From Bathynomus jamesi (Eukaryota; Arthropoda; Malacostraca; Isopoda; Cirolanidae): a DNA stretch of 64,000 nucleotides. The stretch covers positions 129,001 to 193,000 of the forward strand of contig JAJOZX010001727.1 in assembly GCA_023014485.1 (NCBI GenBank). The letters run 5' to 3'. This document shows, one piece after another, positions 11,745-23,166 of this stretch. The notes beneath the pieces were generated by a model. That model had not been told where the DNA came from. It worked only from the letters and a program-made list of their open reading frames with translations, and did not search any database. The stretch's first letter is position 1. Each line of letters opens with the position of its first letter. Position numbers and translations under genes: made by a program.

Positions 11745-11836
11745 AGGATTCAAAGCCCCAAGCCCTCCAGATCTACCTGTGGAGGAGTAAATTTACTCCA
11801 CTAAAACTACGGGTATTGACTAGTCTGAAGTGGTAG
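11745..11836 (+). pseudogene. Second broken integrase fragment after the minisatellite
   Basis: AAGCCCCAAGCCCTCCAGAT and ACTACGGGTATTGACTAG match the integrase ORF at about 13320-13400 with a deletion. Together with the copy near 10430 this gives three versions of the same segment in one element. Confidence 0.8.
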
Positions 11837-12553
11837 GAGGTTTGAATACAGTACAAACTCTTTCTAATTCTCCTAAATTAAATGAACAAATAACAAAAGA
11901 CAACAATGGGAACATTGAACCAAACAATTACACGAAAACACTTGGAATGCTTTGGTTTTTAAAACAGAATTCCGAACACGATGACACTCTTTGCACAAAG
12001 AGTTATAACTTAAATCCAAATGCCGATACAAAAAGACAAGTGCTTTCAGAATCATCCAAAATTTTCGACCCCATTGGATTATATTTACCAGCAACCATAA
12101 GATCCAAAACCCTTTTGCAAGACTTATGGAAAAAGAAAATTGATTGGGATGAACCACTTTCAGTGGAAGACCAACTTCATTGGAAAAAATTAGCCACAGA
12201 CTTGAACAAAGTTCAAGACATCTACGTACCAAGATGTGCTGGCTACAGATTGAAATCTCAAACACTACACATTTTTACAGATGCCAGCACACAAGCTTAT
12301 GGGTGTTGTGCCTATTTAACAAGTGAAAATGAAAGTAACTTGGTTTATTCAAAGGCAAAAGTGGCACCCTTAAACCAAAAGAAAACTGTACCACAACTTG
12401 AATTATTAGCTGTCTCATTGGGAGTTAAAACAGCAAACTTTCTTTCACAAGTGTATAAAGAAGTTGACATAACAAACATTTACTTAGGACAGACAGTCAA
12501 ATTTGTCTAACATGGGTGACCAACACAGATACAACTTCTTGCAAAAATATTTG
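11836..12553 (+). pseudogene. BEL/Pao pol: RT connection and RNase H
   Basis: The frame 11830-12510 opens without any RT catalytic box. It contains YTKTLGMLW, DPIGLYLPATI and LHWKKLATDL, typical of the BEL RT thumb/connection, then IFTDASTQAYGCCAYL, the RNase H start with its first catalytic Asp, and PQLELLAV. A one-base loss near 12488 truncates it where the sequence should read into TDSQICLTW (visible in the next frame). A second shift near 12548 precedes the integrase frame. The RT N-terminus, protease and gag are absent upstream. Confidence 0.85.
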
Positions 12554-14301
12554 TGAAAAACAGACTAACAGAAATCAAAACTGCAAACACAAACCTTGGT
12601 ATCAAATTTAGGTACATAAAAACAAAAGAGAATCCTGCAGACTTTTTGACAAGAGGGCTCTCTTACAAGCTGTTGAAAACAAATAAAATCTGGTATGAAG
12701 GGCCCGAATGGCTAACATGTGAGGATCTTTGGCCAGCCAAAGTAGTTAACCTCACACTCAACTCTACAACAACTGAAAAGATCACTGAGGACAAACCTAT
12801 ATTTGACTATCACCTTTATTCAGACCTCAACAAACTCTTGAGAATTACAGTCTATTGCTGCAAGTTTGTCAATAGCTACCTTCTCAAACACTGTCCTCAG
12901 AAAGCCTTTTCTAACTTAACAGAAACTGCAACAAAATACTGGCTCAAACAGATACAAGCTTCAGAATTTGACAAGGAGTTGAAGTATCTTAGGTCCAGTA
13001 GCACATTAAACAAAGGTATTCCTTCACTTGTCATGGATCTAAATCTGTACCTGGATACAGAGGGTCTGATAAGGTGTAAAGGAAGGCTTAACAAGTCAAC
13101 TTTGACTTACAACTCTAAGCACCCAATTCTTCTTCCAAGGAGAAATCACTTCACAAAACTCATCATCAGGGATACCCACAACAAAATACACCACATGGGA
13201 GTCCCACAAACCCTGACAGAGCTGAGAAAAACTTACTGGCTACCAAAGGGTAGAACTGAAACAAAGAAAATTTTAAACACATGCATTCCTTGTAAACGTA
13301 TCCATTCACGACCCTTTAAGACCCCAAGCCCTCCAGACCTACCTGTGGAACGAGTAACATTTACTCGGCCATTTGAAACCACGGGTATTGACTACACTGG
13401 AGCGGTAAATGTGAGTTTTGGAGACAAAATGGATTCAAAGGAATACAAAGTGTACATTGTACTCTTCACCTGTGCTGCCACACGTGCCATATGTCTAGAC
13501 ATAGTAGAAGATCTGACAGCAGAAGCTTTTATTGCTGCTTTCAGACGATTTTGTGCACACAATTCTGTACCCAAAACTATATGGTCAGACAATGCCACAT
13601 ACTTCAAATCTGGTGAAAGAATTATTCATCAGATTTGTGACAGTGAAACAGTACAAACTCATTTAACCAAACACAACATAACCTGGAAGTACATTCCTGT
13701 TAATACACCATGGTATGGTTCAATTTGGGAAAGAAACATACAAACTGTAAAGAACTGCCTTAAAAAGACTATTGGGACAAAACATCTACAACTTTTTGAA
13801 CTCATGACTATTCTGTCAGAAATTGAAAATGTTGTCAACAACAGACCATTAACTTATGTGGGAGATGGTATTAATGAGCCAGAACCTCTCACACCAAACC
13901 ACCTAATTAAGGGAGAAACAGTAAACATGTTACCAGAATCTGAACATAACAGTACAGAGGATCCAGATTGGGAAATAGGACACAAAGAACTCAACACAAA
14001 ATACCAACATTTGACACAAATCAAGACTCAATTTATAACAAAATGGAGAGAAGAATACTTAACAAGTCTTAGAGAAAGACATAAACAATTAACAAAACAA
14101 AGTTGGAATGATTCAGTCAAAATTGGGGACATTGTGTTGATACATGACAAGACACCAAGACAACATTGGTCAATGGGAAAAGTCTTGGAACTCAAAACTG
14201 GTGAAGACGAAGTTACCAGGGTTGTAAAACTGAAAACAGCAACTGGTGAACCACCAGAGATATCACATTACTATATCCTTTGGAGTGTGGGGCTAAATTA
14301 G
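12553..14301 (+). CDS. BEL/Pao integrase region of pol
   Basis: Open for 582 codons. The zinc domain shows H and H in THNKIHHMG and C-x2-C in CIPCKR. The catalytic triad is D in GIDYTGA, D in IWSDNATYF and E in SIWERNIQTVKN. The C-terminal part (IGDIVLIHDKTPRQHWSMGKV) is the DUF5641-type domain usual in BEL integrases. The start is arbitrary, as this is the C-terminal half of a polyprotein. The natural C-terminus continues in another frame after a shift near 14275 and stops at 14455-14457 (KTGDL). Confidence 0.9.
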   Translation: MKNRLTEIKTANTNLGIKFRYIKTKENPADFLTRGLSYKLLKTNKIWYEGPEWLTCEDLWPAKVVNLTLNSTTTEKITEDKPIFDYHLYSDLNKLLRITVYCCKFVNSYLLKHCPQKAFSNLTETATKYWLKQIQASEFDKELKYLRSSSTLNKGIPSLVMDLNLYLDTEGLIRCKGRLNKSTLTYNSKHPILLPRRNHFTKLIIRDTHNKIHHMGVPQTLTELRKTYWLPKGRTETKKILNTCIPCKRIHSRPFKTPSPPDLPVERVTFTRPFETTGIDYTGAVNVSFGDKMDSKEYKVYIVLFTCAATRAICLDIVEDLTAEAFIAAFRRFCAHNSVPKTIWSDNATYFKSGERIIHQICDSETVQTHLTKHNITWKYIPVNTPWYGSIWERNIQTVKNCLKKTIGTKHLQLFELMTILSEIENVVNNRPLTYVGDGINEPEPLTPNHLIKGETVNMLPESEHNSTEDPDWEIGHKELNTKYQHLTQIKTQFITKWREEYLTSLRERHKQLTKQSWNDSVKIGDIVLIHDKTPRQHWSMGKVLELKTGEDEVTRVVKLKTATGEPPEISHYYILWSVGLN

Positions 14302-14731
14302 AACCATTACCCCAAAGGATGGATCAGGATACTATTGGGGAGGAATCTCTCAATGTGCCTGATGTAACTCAGACTAAACCAGACAGGCCTCAAAGAAAGA
14401 CTGCTTTGAAAGCCAGAAAACTTTTACAAGAAAAAATTAAGACTGGTGACTTATAAAACTTACACAAACTGAGCAAAGTTAAAATGCTTAATAACTTTAC
14501 TTTAATCCCATAAATTTCCTATACCTAAAGGGAGTCAAACTGATTGACATAACTTTAACTAAACTTGAGAAGTTGGCCTCTTGAACTTTCATATTTGAAT
14601 AGGTCTTGAGTAACCTCTCTCTCCCTAAATTTCTACTTCATTCTTTTCAATCCATTTCACATGGTTTAAAACACAGTTTATCAAAAAATTTGATCTATAA
14701 CATACAAATTTTTCTCCGGCCCCCCCCAGTA

Positions 14732-15504
14732 TATGGAAAAACTATACGCGCTCACAACATGGTATCATATGTGGTACATTTATTTCATAATTAAATATAA
14801 ATTATTAATTAATTGAATTAAATATCTATACAAAATTGCCTCGGGATTGGCGACATAGCCTATTGGGAATGAAATAATTGAATTGCCATACGTACAAAGA
14901 ACCTGTATATGAATCAGCCCACATAGCAACAAGAAAACCCAATTTATTATTTAGTCTACCAAAAGGTAGTAGACACAACAAAATATGCTAGTTCGGCAAA
15001 TAATACACCAGAACCAAGGAACGGCTCTCAGGGCTGTTTATGTTACAGCGAAGCTTTAAACAGGGAGGTATGTTTTCCCTCTAGTTCTGAGTGAATTCCT
15101 TATAATTAAAACCTAATGACTAAAAAAGGATAGGCCTATTCCTTCAGGGGTTTATATAGTGACTGCCTATATTAATTACCTTAAGTAAATTCGTCGCGAA
15201 ACTCGATCGTGGCGGCCCTACACCGAAGATGATCGTAACGCCCTACATCGAAGCAAACAAAGACCCAACAAAAATAAGGTGAGGCAAATTTTTTCATTCT
15301 TATACTGTACGTCGCGCAAATCCCGACGCTAGAATTACCGTAATCACTTAAATATAAAAGGTCCTTTAAACACCTACATATTCATAACTCTCTAACGAAA
15401 AAGCATAGGGCTTTTGTCGGTAACCCTCCACTGAAATCTGCTGGAAATTTTCAGCGGATGAGGGCACAGGCAATCAACCCATAGCCCTATATAGTTTTTT
15501 CACA
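14732..15504 (+). repeat. BEL/Pao 3' LTR
   Basis: 773 bp, begins TATGGAAAAACTATACGCG and ends TTTTTTCACA. A C-rich run CCGGCCCCCCCCAG precedes it, where a polypurine tract would be expected; no A/G tract is seen. The stretch 14458-14731 between pol and this LTR is non-coding. Confidence 0.85.
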
Positions 15505-15793
15505 TGTGGAATTCGAAGGCATATCGAAGTTCATGGGTGTTTCATCCATGTTGCCGATGCACGATAACTTGTATTCGTTAGCTTTGCGATGCTTCTAGAT
15601 GAATGTAAGGAAATTCATCACTTTCTTCCAATTCCTTTGGCAGTTTTTGAGCAATTTTTGTTTTTCTTCCTATCACAAAGTCATGCCTTCTCATAAAACG
15701 GGTGCACCATCCAGCGCTTGCTATGAATTCAGGAATTCCTTCTTTTCGTGCTTCTTTAAGGGCATAAAGCCTTATTGCAGCTCTCGTTATGAT

Positions 15794-16659
15794 TAGTGAT
15801 GTAAAAAAACCGTTTTTTTTGTTTTTTTTTAATAATTAATATAGATATTGCCAATTTAATTATAAGGTATACTTTTGCAATGATATATATTATAAAAAAA
15901 TAAATAAATAAATAAAATAGGCCATATGGTACCAGTATAGAATGTCCTTTTCAGCCTATTTACAGAAAAAACTGGCCTCTTTCTTGCACTGAAAGTCTTG
16001 TATCTTGAGATCCATTAAACTTGTGAGAACACTGGCTGGGAGCTGACTGCCCATTGTCCAACCTTTCCAGGACTCTCCCATCCATTCCTCGGATTTTGAA
16101 TCTCCCACTTAACTATCCTTTAGACCCGCGATGACATATTCCCCCCCCCCCCACGAGACCATCCATATATATATACATACACATACACCCATATACATAT
16201 ATACCAATATATACATAAATACTTATATACACATTTATATCTATTGTATACCCCATACACATACATACGCATGCATACTCACATATATACCTACACACAC
16301 TCATACACCTCTATTTCGCCCTTTCATTACCTCCGAGATCATTTAGCACATACAGTAATATCCATACAGCCAAAAGAAACCAATTAAGCACAGACAGAGC
16401 AGCAAAGCTAGTATTTATATCCCAAAATGCAAAATTCCAAGAAAGTGAAGTAAAACATGGTGCTACATTGGCTTCGTCAACATCCAAATCTGCAATAAAT
16501 ACCAGTACCTGTGATATTGAAACTATTTGCTTTAATCAATCTAGTGATAATGATTCTTCAATGGAAATAGAATCAGATAATGAAAGTTAAACAGCATTAG
16601 GTTAACACAAAGGTTAAAGAAAGAGATGAATATTTATATATTTTTTATTTTTCTATTTG

Positions 16660-16738
<79 letters not shown>

Positions 16739-17258
16739 GTATTCTTGCCAATCACAATTATATCTATTGTTTTATACCAGTATTATGGATATTATACCAG
16801 TACCTGTGATATTGAAACTAGCATATATGCTCTACCCAATCTAGTGATGATTCTTCCATGGAAATGAAGGTTAACCAACATTAGGTTAACAAAAAGGTTC
16901 AAAAAAAGGTGAATATTTTTTTTTTCGATCTGGAATATATATACTGGTACTCTTGCCAATCACAATTATGTATATTGTTTGAAATGAGGAAGAATGTTTT
17001 ATGTTCTAGTTAAAAAATATAGGTATATACATATAAAAAATGAGGGTTTGTTTTTCTTTTCTATTATATACTTTTTGTGTGATTCAGTATAAGCATGGTA
17101 GTATAGTAAATTATAGGTAATACTAATATACTTATTAGATTAAAGGAAGAAAAATATGGAATGTTTAAAACAATAAAAAACAAAAAAAAACAAAAAAAAC
17201 AGACTATCTTCGTTTTAAACAAAAAAAACGACACAATAAAAAACGACTCACATCACTA
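15794..17258. mobile_element. Non-autonomous hAT element in the pogo transposase
   Basis: Ends are TAGTGATGT and its complement (ACATCACTA), with an 8-bp duplication GTTATGAT on both sides (15786-15793 and 17259-17266). It splits the pogo frame after YIIT, which resumes exactly beyond it. Inside there is no transposase: there are C10 at 16141, a CATA-rich tract (16160-16310), a (TA)n tract (16660-16722), and a partial internal duplication in which ACCAGTACCTGTGATATTGA occurs at about 16500 and 16796. Confidence 0.9.
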
Positions 17259-17889
17259 GTTATGATATATCCACTCTCTCGATTTTCGGACACCCACTTT
17301 GCCACTTTCTCATCCAAATGCGGCCACTTACATTTAGATCCCCGATTTGCACATTTATAAGAAGGTGTTTTCTTTAATTTCTCCTTTTGCTTTCGCCAGT
17401 TTCGGACGTTGCTTTCGCCTATACCGAAATACTTTGCAGCCTGCACGTTGTTCGTTTCTTCAGTTGCAGCTTAAATTTAGCTGTAAACTTTCTGACTGTC
17501 TTTTTCTCCATTAGGTGAACAAGGAATGAACACTTATTATCTTTTACTAATGGAAGTTACCGTGGAGTATTAAATCTATTAGGTGGTTGTTAATTTTTTA
17601 AGATAAATAGTACGCTGCTTGTGAATATTTTTAAATAGATAACTTTTTGTATGCCGTAAGCTTGGTAAGCCTAGCCTAGTCTAATCTATACCGAAAATGG
17701 AACTCGCACGATACACGGGATATATGATGAAATCATCTATTGGAGACAAAATTTGAAGGGTCGCACGATACGCGAGATCGGCTGATATGCGAGTATTACG
17801 GTACTTTCGATTTCTTAAACCGAAATATATCTCATAAATATGAATACCACCTATAAAGAATACTTGTATAATTCTCCACATACATAATA

Positions 17890-18854
17890 AGCACACCGGA
17901 CAAAAAATGTCACCCCTAATAGCACCGATAGTAGGAAGTTCAAGGTCACACAGAGGGCGCTGATGTAGCATTGGTAAGTGACAAGTAGCGGTGACGTAGC
18001 ACACAGGATCAGATCTGTTTCGTGAGGTGGTGAAGAACAAAGTGTGTGTTGGATATAGTCTGCAAAATGGGTCGTGAGTCAGACGTTACTCAGTGGCAAA
18101 AAGGAGCCATCGTGTTTGGCAGAGCCCACGGACACAAAATGTCTGAAGTAGCCCAATTTGTTGGTGTCAACGCGTACTGTCCAGCGAGTTTACAAAGAGT
18201 GGTGTAGTTCGCAATCAACTGACAATCGACGGCGTAACTGTGGCCGGAAAACAATTCTCGACAATAGGGGCCGCCGCCATGCTTCTCGTCTAGTAACTGC
18301 AAATCGTTTTCAAACCAGAGAACAATTGCTCCAAGAAACCAATGAGGTTCTCCAGCGACCAATTTCCGAACGGACATTGCGACGAGAACTGCATGCGATG
18401 GACATCTGGAGCAGGGTACCACGGAAGAGGCCGCTGTTAACAGCAAGTCACAAATTCGCACGTTATAAATGGGCTCAGAGGCACAAAAACTGGACTGCGG
18501 CAGATTGGAAACGTGTAATTTGGTCGGATGAGTCCCGTTTTTGTTTGTTCTCCAATGATGGGAGGCGACGAGTACATCGCAGGTCCAATGAAGCCTTTAA
18601 TCCTGAATGCGTCGAAGGTGTTGTTCAGGCTGGAAACAGAAAGTGAAGCGCAGGAATAGACACCCACGGACTCTGGCGGAACTTCGGGACCGGCTGATGA
18701 ACGAGTGGCAGCAAATCGATGTTCAGTACATGCACAACCTCGTAGTCTCTCTGCCTCGCCGGATTCGTGCGGTTATCAAGGCCAGAGGCGCCGTCACACG
18801 TTATTAGGTACATTCTGAGAGGGGTGACTAATTTTTTGTCCGGTCCGGTGTGCT
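17890..18854 (+). mobile_element. Internally deleted Tc1-like transposon
   Basis: Ends AGCACACCGGACAAAAAAT and its near complement, with TA on both sides (17888-17889, 18855-18856). The right end carries a small CCGGA duplication. AGGGGTGACTAATTTTTTGT near the right end matches the inner part of the left end. Confidence 0.9.
18067..18807 (+). pseudogene. Tc1-like transposase, frameshifted and deleted
   Basis: Starts at ATG 18067 (MGRESDVTQWQKGAIV). The HTH region continues in another frame from about 18158 (STRTVQRVYKEW). The second HTH has RTLRRELHAMDIWSRVPRKR, and WSDESRFCLF holds the first catalytic Asp. After VVQAG near 18638 the sequence jumps to HPRTLAELRDRLMNEWQQID, the C-terminal end, so the segment with the second Asp and the Glu is deleted. 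It ends at 18807. Not functional. Confidence 0.9.
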
Positions 18855-19043
18855 TAGTTTGTACAGATATTAAATGCAATAACCCACCAAGATTGCCTTG
18901 TGGCAAAGCTCTATGCTGTTAATTTGGTCCTCAGATTTCAGTGATAAAGGTTATCTGTGGATCTTCCTTGGTGGACATTAAGTGCACCGACTACGGGAAC
19001 TTGTCAGTTCCAAAGTTGGAGAATTAGGAAGGGATGTTAGGGG

Positions 19044-21230
19044 TAGGGCTGAGCATTTCCCGCTCTTTTCTTAATCCCGGGAAACGGGATTCAAAAACTT
19101 GCATTCCTGGGATTAAAAAAATTAAGGTTGAGGTACTGGAATAAATTAAATAATTAAACAGAAAATTTCCTTTTATTGAACAAAAACATGCTTTGATAAA
19201 AACTTTCTAGACTAATAAAACTGAAATTATTGATTTAGATTGACTTAAAATAATGCTTTAAAAAACACACATGATTAATACTATTATCACTTAAAGATGT
19301 CCGGAGTTTTGTGGTCCTACAGCAGAAAATGCTCTTTCCGACTCTATTGAAGTTGGAGGAATTGTCGCCAGAGCATTAAGTAAGAGATTTAAATTTTCTG
19401 TTCTATTACCAGTGGCTTCATAAACATTCATTTCTTTTATGATGTTCTTTACGTCGTATCTCAGACGCAAATCTTGTTGCTCTGTGGTTCCCATTTCTTT
19501 CTGTACAACTGCATCCAATTCTTCTTCCAAGGACCTTTGATTTGAAGCCGAGATAGAGGAAAAGACTTCGCGTTCTAGCGGTGTATCAAAAACTGTTGGG
19601 GTTCATTTACATCAGTACCTTCTGCCACGACGTCCGTCTCACTTTTTCTGAAAAGCCTGGCAAACAACTCCTTCGCAGTTGTTTGCAATGTTGATTTAGA
19701 AGCAGGGCTGTGGAGTCGGAGTCGTGGAGTCGGTCAATTTTGAGTGGAGTCGGAGTCGGTGCAAATCCTTCAATTATAACCATAGCAGCCTAGGCCTAGG
19801 CCAATTTTATGAATAAAATAGATTTAACTTAATGTTTTAATATATATAATAATATATAAATAATATATAAATATAGTTGCTTATAATGAATTAATTAACA
19901 TAATTAATAATAAGGAAATTTAAAAATTTTGTACTAGCAACCCTAAATCTTTTTCAGATTTTTAGATTTCAATTTGATAATTTTGATAAGCATCACTGAA
20001 AGAAGATTTAATAGAAGCGATCCTTTTTTTAAGAACAAATTCAGTTTAGGTTAGTACATTTTGTTACGGATGTTTATAATACAAAAACATCTTATTAATT
20101 TGCTAAACCAATAATAATACGGAGTCGTAATTATGCAAGTCAAATTTTTGGAGTCGGAGTCGGAGTTGGCAAATTTTATCATCGACTCCACAGCCCTGTT
20201 TAGAAGGCAGTGAAAAATTAGGACAAGTTGAATTAAATACTATTGTAGGATTGTTTAAATATTTATATAATCTTACGAGCTTATTACGTCTCTCGAAGTC
20301 TTTTTTCTACTGATTGTTTTAAGGTGGTAGAAAAACAAGTTTTCTATTGTCTCAATTCATTTACAATAAAAGCACACACACCTTCTGCAGTGAGCAGTTG
20401 TATCTCTGCTACCAAGCTTCTCGAATCCAATTTTAAACGGTTCTAAAGATGAGAACATTTACTGTATATATTAAAATTCTTCATCCGAAATATCCATGCC
20501 CTTTCCAATCCCAAGGTCAATCAATACTTTCCAAATTGGTTTTCTTAGTTGTACAAATCTTTCCAACATTACTATTAAACTATTCCATCTTGTTTGTGAA
20601 TCGAATTGTAGATAAAGTTTTGTTATGCTCAAGTCTTACATATTTTTGTAAGATTTCGTTTTTAAGGGCGACCTACGAAATAATTTCACAATTTCTCTTT
20701 TTTAATAGTGCTAGCAATGTGTATGTCTTCCAACCCTTCTGCTAGTTCAACAGACCTAACATCGGCATTGTTGTTTGAAATTTTGACAGCAGTTGTAAAT
20801 TCGTCTTCAACATTCTCCTCATCACTATCATTGTCCATGCTTGCATCTTCCTCAAAAATGTCTTGTGATACCTGTTGATTAACTGTTGCTTTTCTTGAAC
20901 TTTCCAAATGCATGAACATTAACATTCATAGCGACGTGTATTTATCTAAAGAAATGCTAAATCTTTCACCATCTGATATTTTTTTTTTTTTTTCAATTTC
21001 CGAAGTAAGAGATTCCTTTGCAATATTATATTGTTTGTGCATCATATCCATAACTTGAGATGGTGGTTTTGGTAGACTTTTTTTTTTCAACGAAAGATTT
21101 TCCAATAAATTCACTGTTTGCAATTGTATGAATTGATAAACCATCAACAGAAGCAAGCTTTGCAACAATTTCTTCACGGGTGGACTGGGTCATTCCATGA
21201 CAAATCATGCAGTGGTCAAAACTACACCCT
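19044..21230 (-). pseudogene. hAT transposase relic 1
   Basis: A hAT-like terminus TAGGGCTGAGCATTTCCCG starts at 19044. On the minus strand, N-terminal pieces lie at 20926-21208 (TSEIEKKKKISDGERFSISLD) and decayed middle pieces at 20210-20680. The C-terminal dimerisation region is at 19291-19530 (LLNALATIPPTSIESERAFSA, the hAT family C-terminal signature). Many stops and frameshifts occur, and a MITE sits in the middle. No matching right terminus was found; it may have been removed when the neighbouring hAT relic arrived. Confidence 0.75.
19703..20198. mobile_element. hAT MITE with GTCGGA-rich inverted ends
   Basis: Ends CAGGGCTGTGGAGTCG and CGACTCCACAGCCCTG are exact complements and continue as GGAGTC(GGAGTC)n. 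The 8-bp duplication TTTAGAAG lies at 19695-19702 and 20199-20206. The interior is AT-rich and non-coding. It sits inside hAT relic 1. Confidence 0.95.
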
Positions 21231-21271
21231 TATAGATTTTGCTTAAATTTGGTTTATAGAATGGTCTATAC

Positions 21272-22070
21272 TAGTGCTTGCATAATACCGAAAATTTTCA
21301 ATACCGGTATTTGGAGGCAATTATGCTAATCCCGGTATTATGAAAAAAATAATTTATTTTGATTTATTATGGTGCCACCCTACCAACCCTCCCACAAGTC
21401 TGAGGGACTTGCAGTACTCACCATATTTACTATAAATTAATGACCCAACTCCAAATAGATGGCATTCTATTCGAAAAAGTTTATACAGTAAATTACTAAA
21501 TTGTAATAAAAATATTATTTGAATTTTTTTTTAGCATATTATTATACAACTACTGGGGTAGATAGAAATTATTAGTATCTAAATATTTATTTCTTAGTTT
21601 GATTTTGAAAGTATGCTTTGAGGAAACAAAGAGCATCTAGGGATTGTTGAGATAGACTTGATCTCAGTTTCGTCAGAAATAAGCCTGCAGCAGAAAAGGC
21701 TCTTTCTGATTCTGCACTTGTAGGTTTAATTGAAAGCAGTGCCTTGTACAGCTTCTCTAAATTCTCACTTCTCTGTAAAGTAACTTCCAAGCTTTTAAAT
21801 TCATTAGTAACATCAAAATCAATGGAATTTTTTTTAGATGGCACTTTTCCTAGTTTGTCCATTTCTTGCATGTATTCACTCAGTAATGAATCTGCTTCCA
21901 CTTCAGTCTTATTTGCAGCTACATTTTCAGGGTTACATGGAAATTCCTGTTCTTCCATTTCTATCTCCAAATCAACCACATTCTTAGGGAAAAGTCTTTT
22001 ATGGAGCCTTTCTGCAGTTCTTTTGAGAACTAATTTTGATGGAACAGAAAAACTCAGTCTTTAATTGACA
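21272..22070 (-). pseudogene. hAT transposase relic 2 (C-terminal part)
   Basis: The frame 21587-21979 ends with ALLSIKPTSAESERAFSAAG and LDALCFLKAYFQ, the hAT C-terminal dimerisation signature. The frame extends upstream to about 22064 through a shift (RTAERLHKRLFPKN). A hAT-type end TAGTGCTTGCATAATACCG begins at 21272. The 5' half and the other terminus are missing. It is distinct in sequence from relic 1. Confidence 0.75.
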
Positions 22071-23166
22071 TAGAACAGTGATTTAAAGTGTGTATGAAAG
22101 GTAATTGCACACAACAAATTAGCATAAGCAGAAAAAATGGCTAAAATTAACAGAAAAAAAGTTACGACACTATTCCATTTGAAGGGGTCCTGACCCTTAA
22201 ATTACAGATTTTTTAAAATTTTCATATATACAAAAAATGCATTGGAACAGTTGTTCTTAGCAGAAGCATTCAAATTATGAAATAGGAACCCCTTTGAACC
22301 TGCACAAAACTTTCATTTCATTAAGCGAAGTAAATTTGTAACCGGTAACTAAAAATTCCAACACTTTACGATGGATACATTCCGCGAGCTTTGTAACGAG
22401 TTCATTGCGCCGCTCTTTCTTCTCTCACAAGCATTTAAGGGGGAGGAATATTTCCATCTTGAAAAGCACAACCACTCCTCATTAGACAAACAAAAACGTG
22501 TCTAGTCGCGGTAATGGTAAGCAAAAAGTGACAAAAAGGAATGTTTAATTTATTTACATAAATACAAATTTGTAATAAAATAATAAAATTAATGGATAAT
22601 GAAACAGCCAACTATTTGCGTTTTTAAAAGCAGATATTCAGTATAAGGATATTCTCTTAAGTCTCGTTCTTAAACCAATCTAATTTCTAATTTTATTTTA
22701 ATTCCTTTCTTAGCTTTTTATTAGAACACCCTTTAGTAAAATCAGATTTAAAAAGTTAAATGTTAATTCATGCATTGAGTACCATTAGCTACGTTCAGGT
22801 CTATGTCTATTAGTTACCTAAAATCACTCGCGTACAAAAAGCAATATTAGTAACGTAACTGGTTTGTAAATACTATCAACAATCTCTAACTTCCGCTTCC
22901 ACACTACATTCTTACTGAATAACGACAGAGTAAGCCCTTCGTTAGAATAAATTTTGCATCCTCTATTACAATGTATGACACGTAAACTCGAATATGAACA
23001 AGAATTTACTTAAAAAATAATGAAGTATTTTAAACATCATAAAATAAACATTCTTAGTACAATGAATTACAGTATCACAAAATTTATAAATACTGAGTAA
23101 AAAAAAAGCTATGAACACTTCTGTGCATTGTAACAAAAATATTACCATTGTCCGAGAACTTTAAGT
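22071..23166. other. Non-coding stretch downstream of UBE2C
   Basis: AT-rich apart from a CpG-containing part at about 22330-22520 (TTCCGCGAGCTTTGTAACGA, GTCTAGTCGCGGTAATGG) that could be a promoter or first exon of another gene. The evidence is too thin to call one. A TTTATT (AATAAA on the minus strand) near 22550 could be a distal poly(A) signal for UBE2C. Confidence 0.35.

Larger units (their letters stand above)
8422..15504 (+). mobile_element. BEL/Pao LTR retrotransposon inserted in the pogo element
   Basis: Two direct LTRs flank a BEL/Pao-type pol on the plus strand, and a 5-bp duplication TGTGG lies outside (8417-8421 and 15505-15509). It splits the pogo transposase frame. Gag, protease and the catalytic part of RT are missing: the 2.6 kb after the 5' LTR holds tandem repeats and broken copies of pol instead. 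RNase H and integrase remain. It cannot transpose by itself. Confidence 0.9.
7673..17511 (-). pseudogene. pogo/Tigger transposase, in three pieces
   Basis: Transposase of the CENP-B/Jerky type. The N-terminal HTH (GIGESNVRNWRKQKEKL and KWPHLDEKVAKWV) lies at 17204-17511. The second DNA-binding half (GIPEFIASAGWCTRFMRRHD) and the first DDE aspartate in GNMDETPMNFDMPS lie at 15510-15785. The catalytic core (LLVWNMFRSH, IPGGLTSVLQPLD) and acidic tail ending SESDFDGF lie at 7673-8416. The hAT insertion separates the first two pieces after YIIT; the BEL insertion falls just after the MDET segment. At least four frameshifts exist: near 17465, 15580, 8275 and 7950. Not functional. Confidence 0.9.
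7007..17801 (-). mobile_element. pogo/Tigger-like DNA transposon, split by two later insertions
   Basis: The left end CCGTATATACTCGCGTATTA and the complement of the right end CCGTAATACTCGCATATC are imperfect terminal inverted repeats. Both sides abut TA (7005-7006 and 17802-17803), the tc1/mariner/pogo target. Without the BEL/Pao (8422-15504) and hAT (15794-17258) insertions the element would be about 2.2 kb. It encodes a pogo transposase on the minus strand. Confidence 0.85.

Noticed and set aside
10864..11836. Long overlapping repeat-protein ORFs in three frames and on the minus strand
   Set aside because: Explained by a 39-bp minisatellite whose length is divisible by three; units with small deletions break every single frame.
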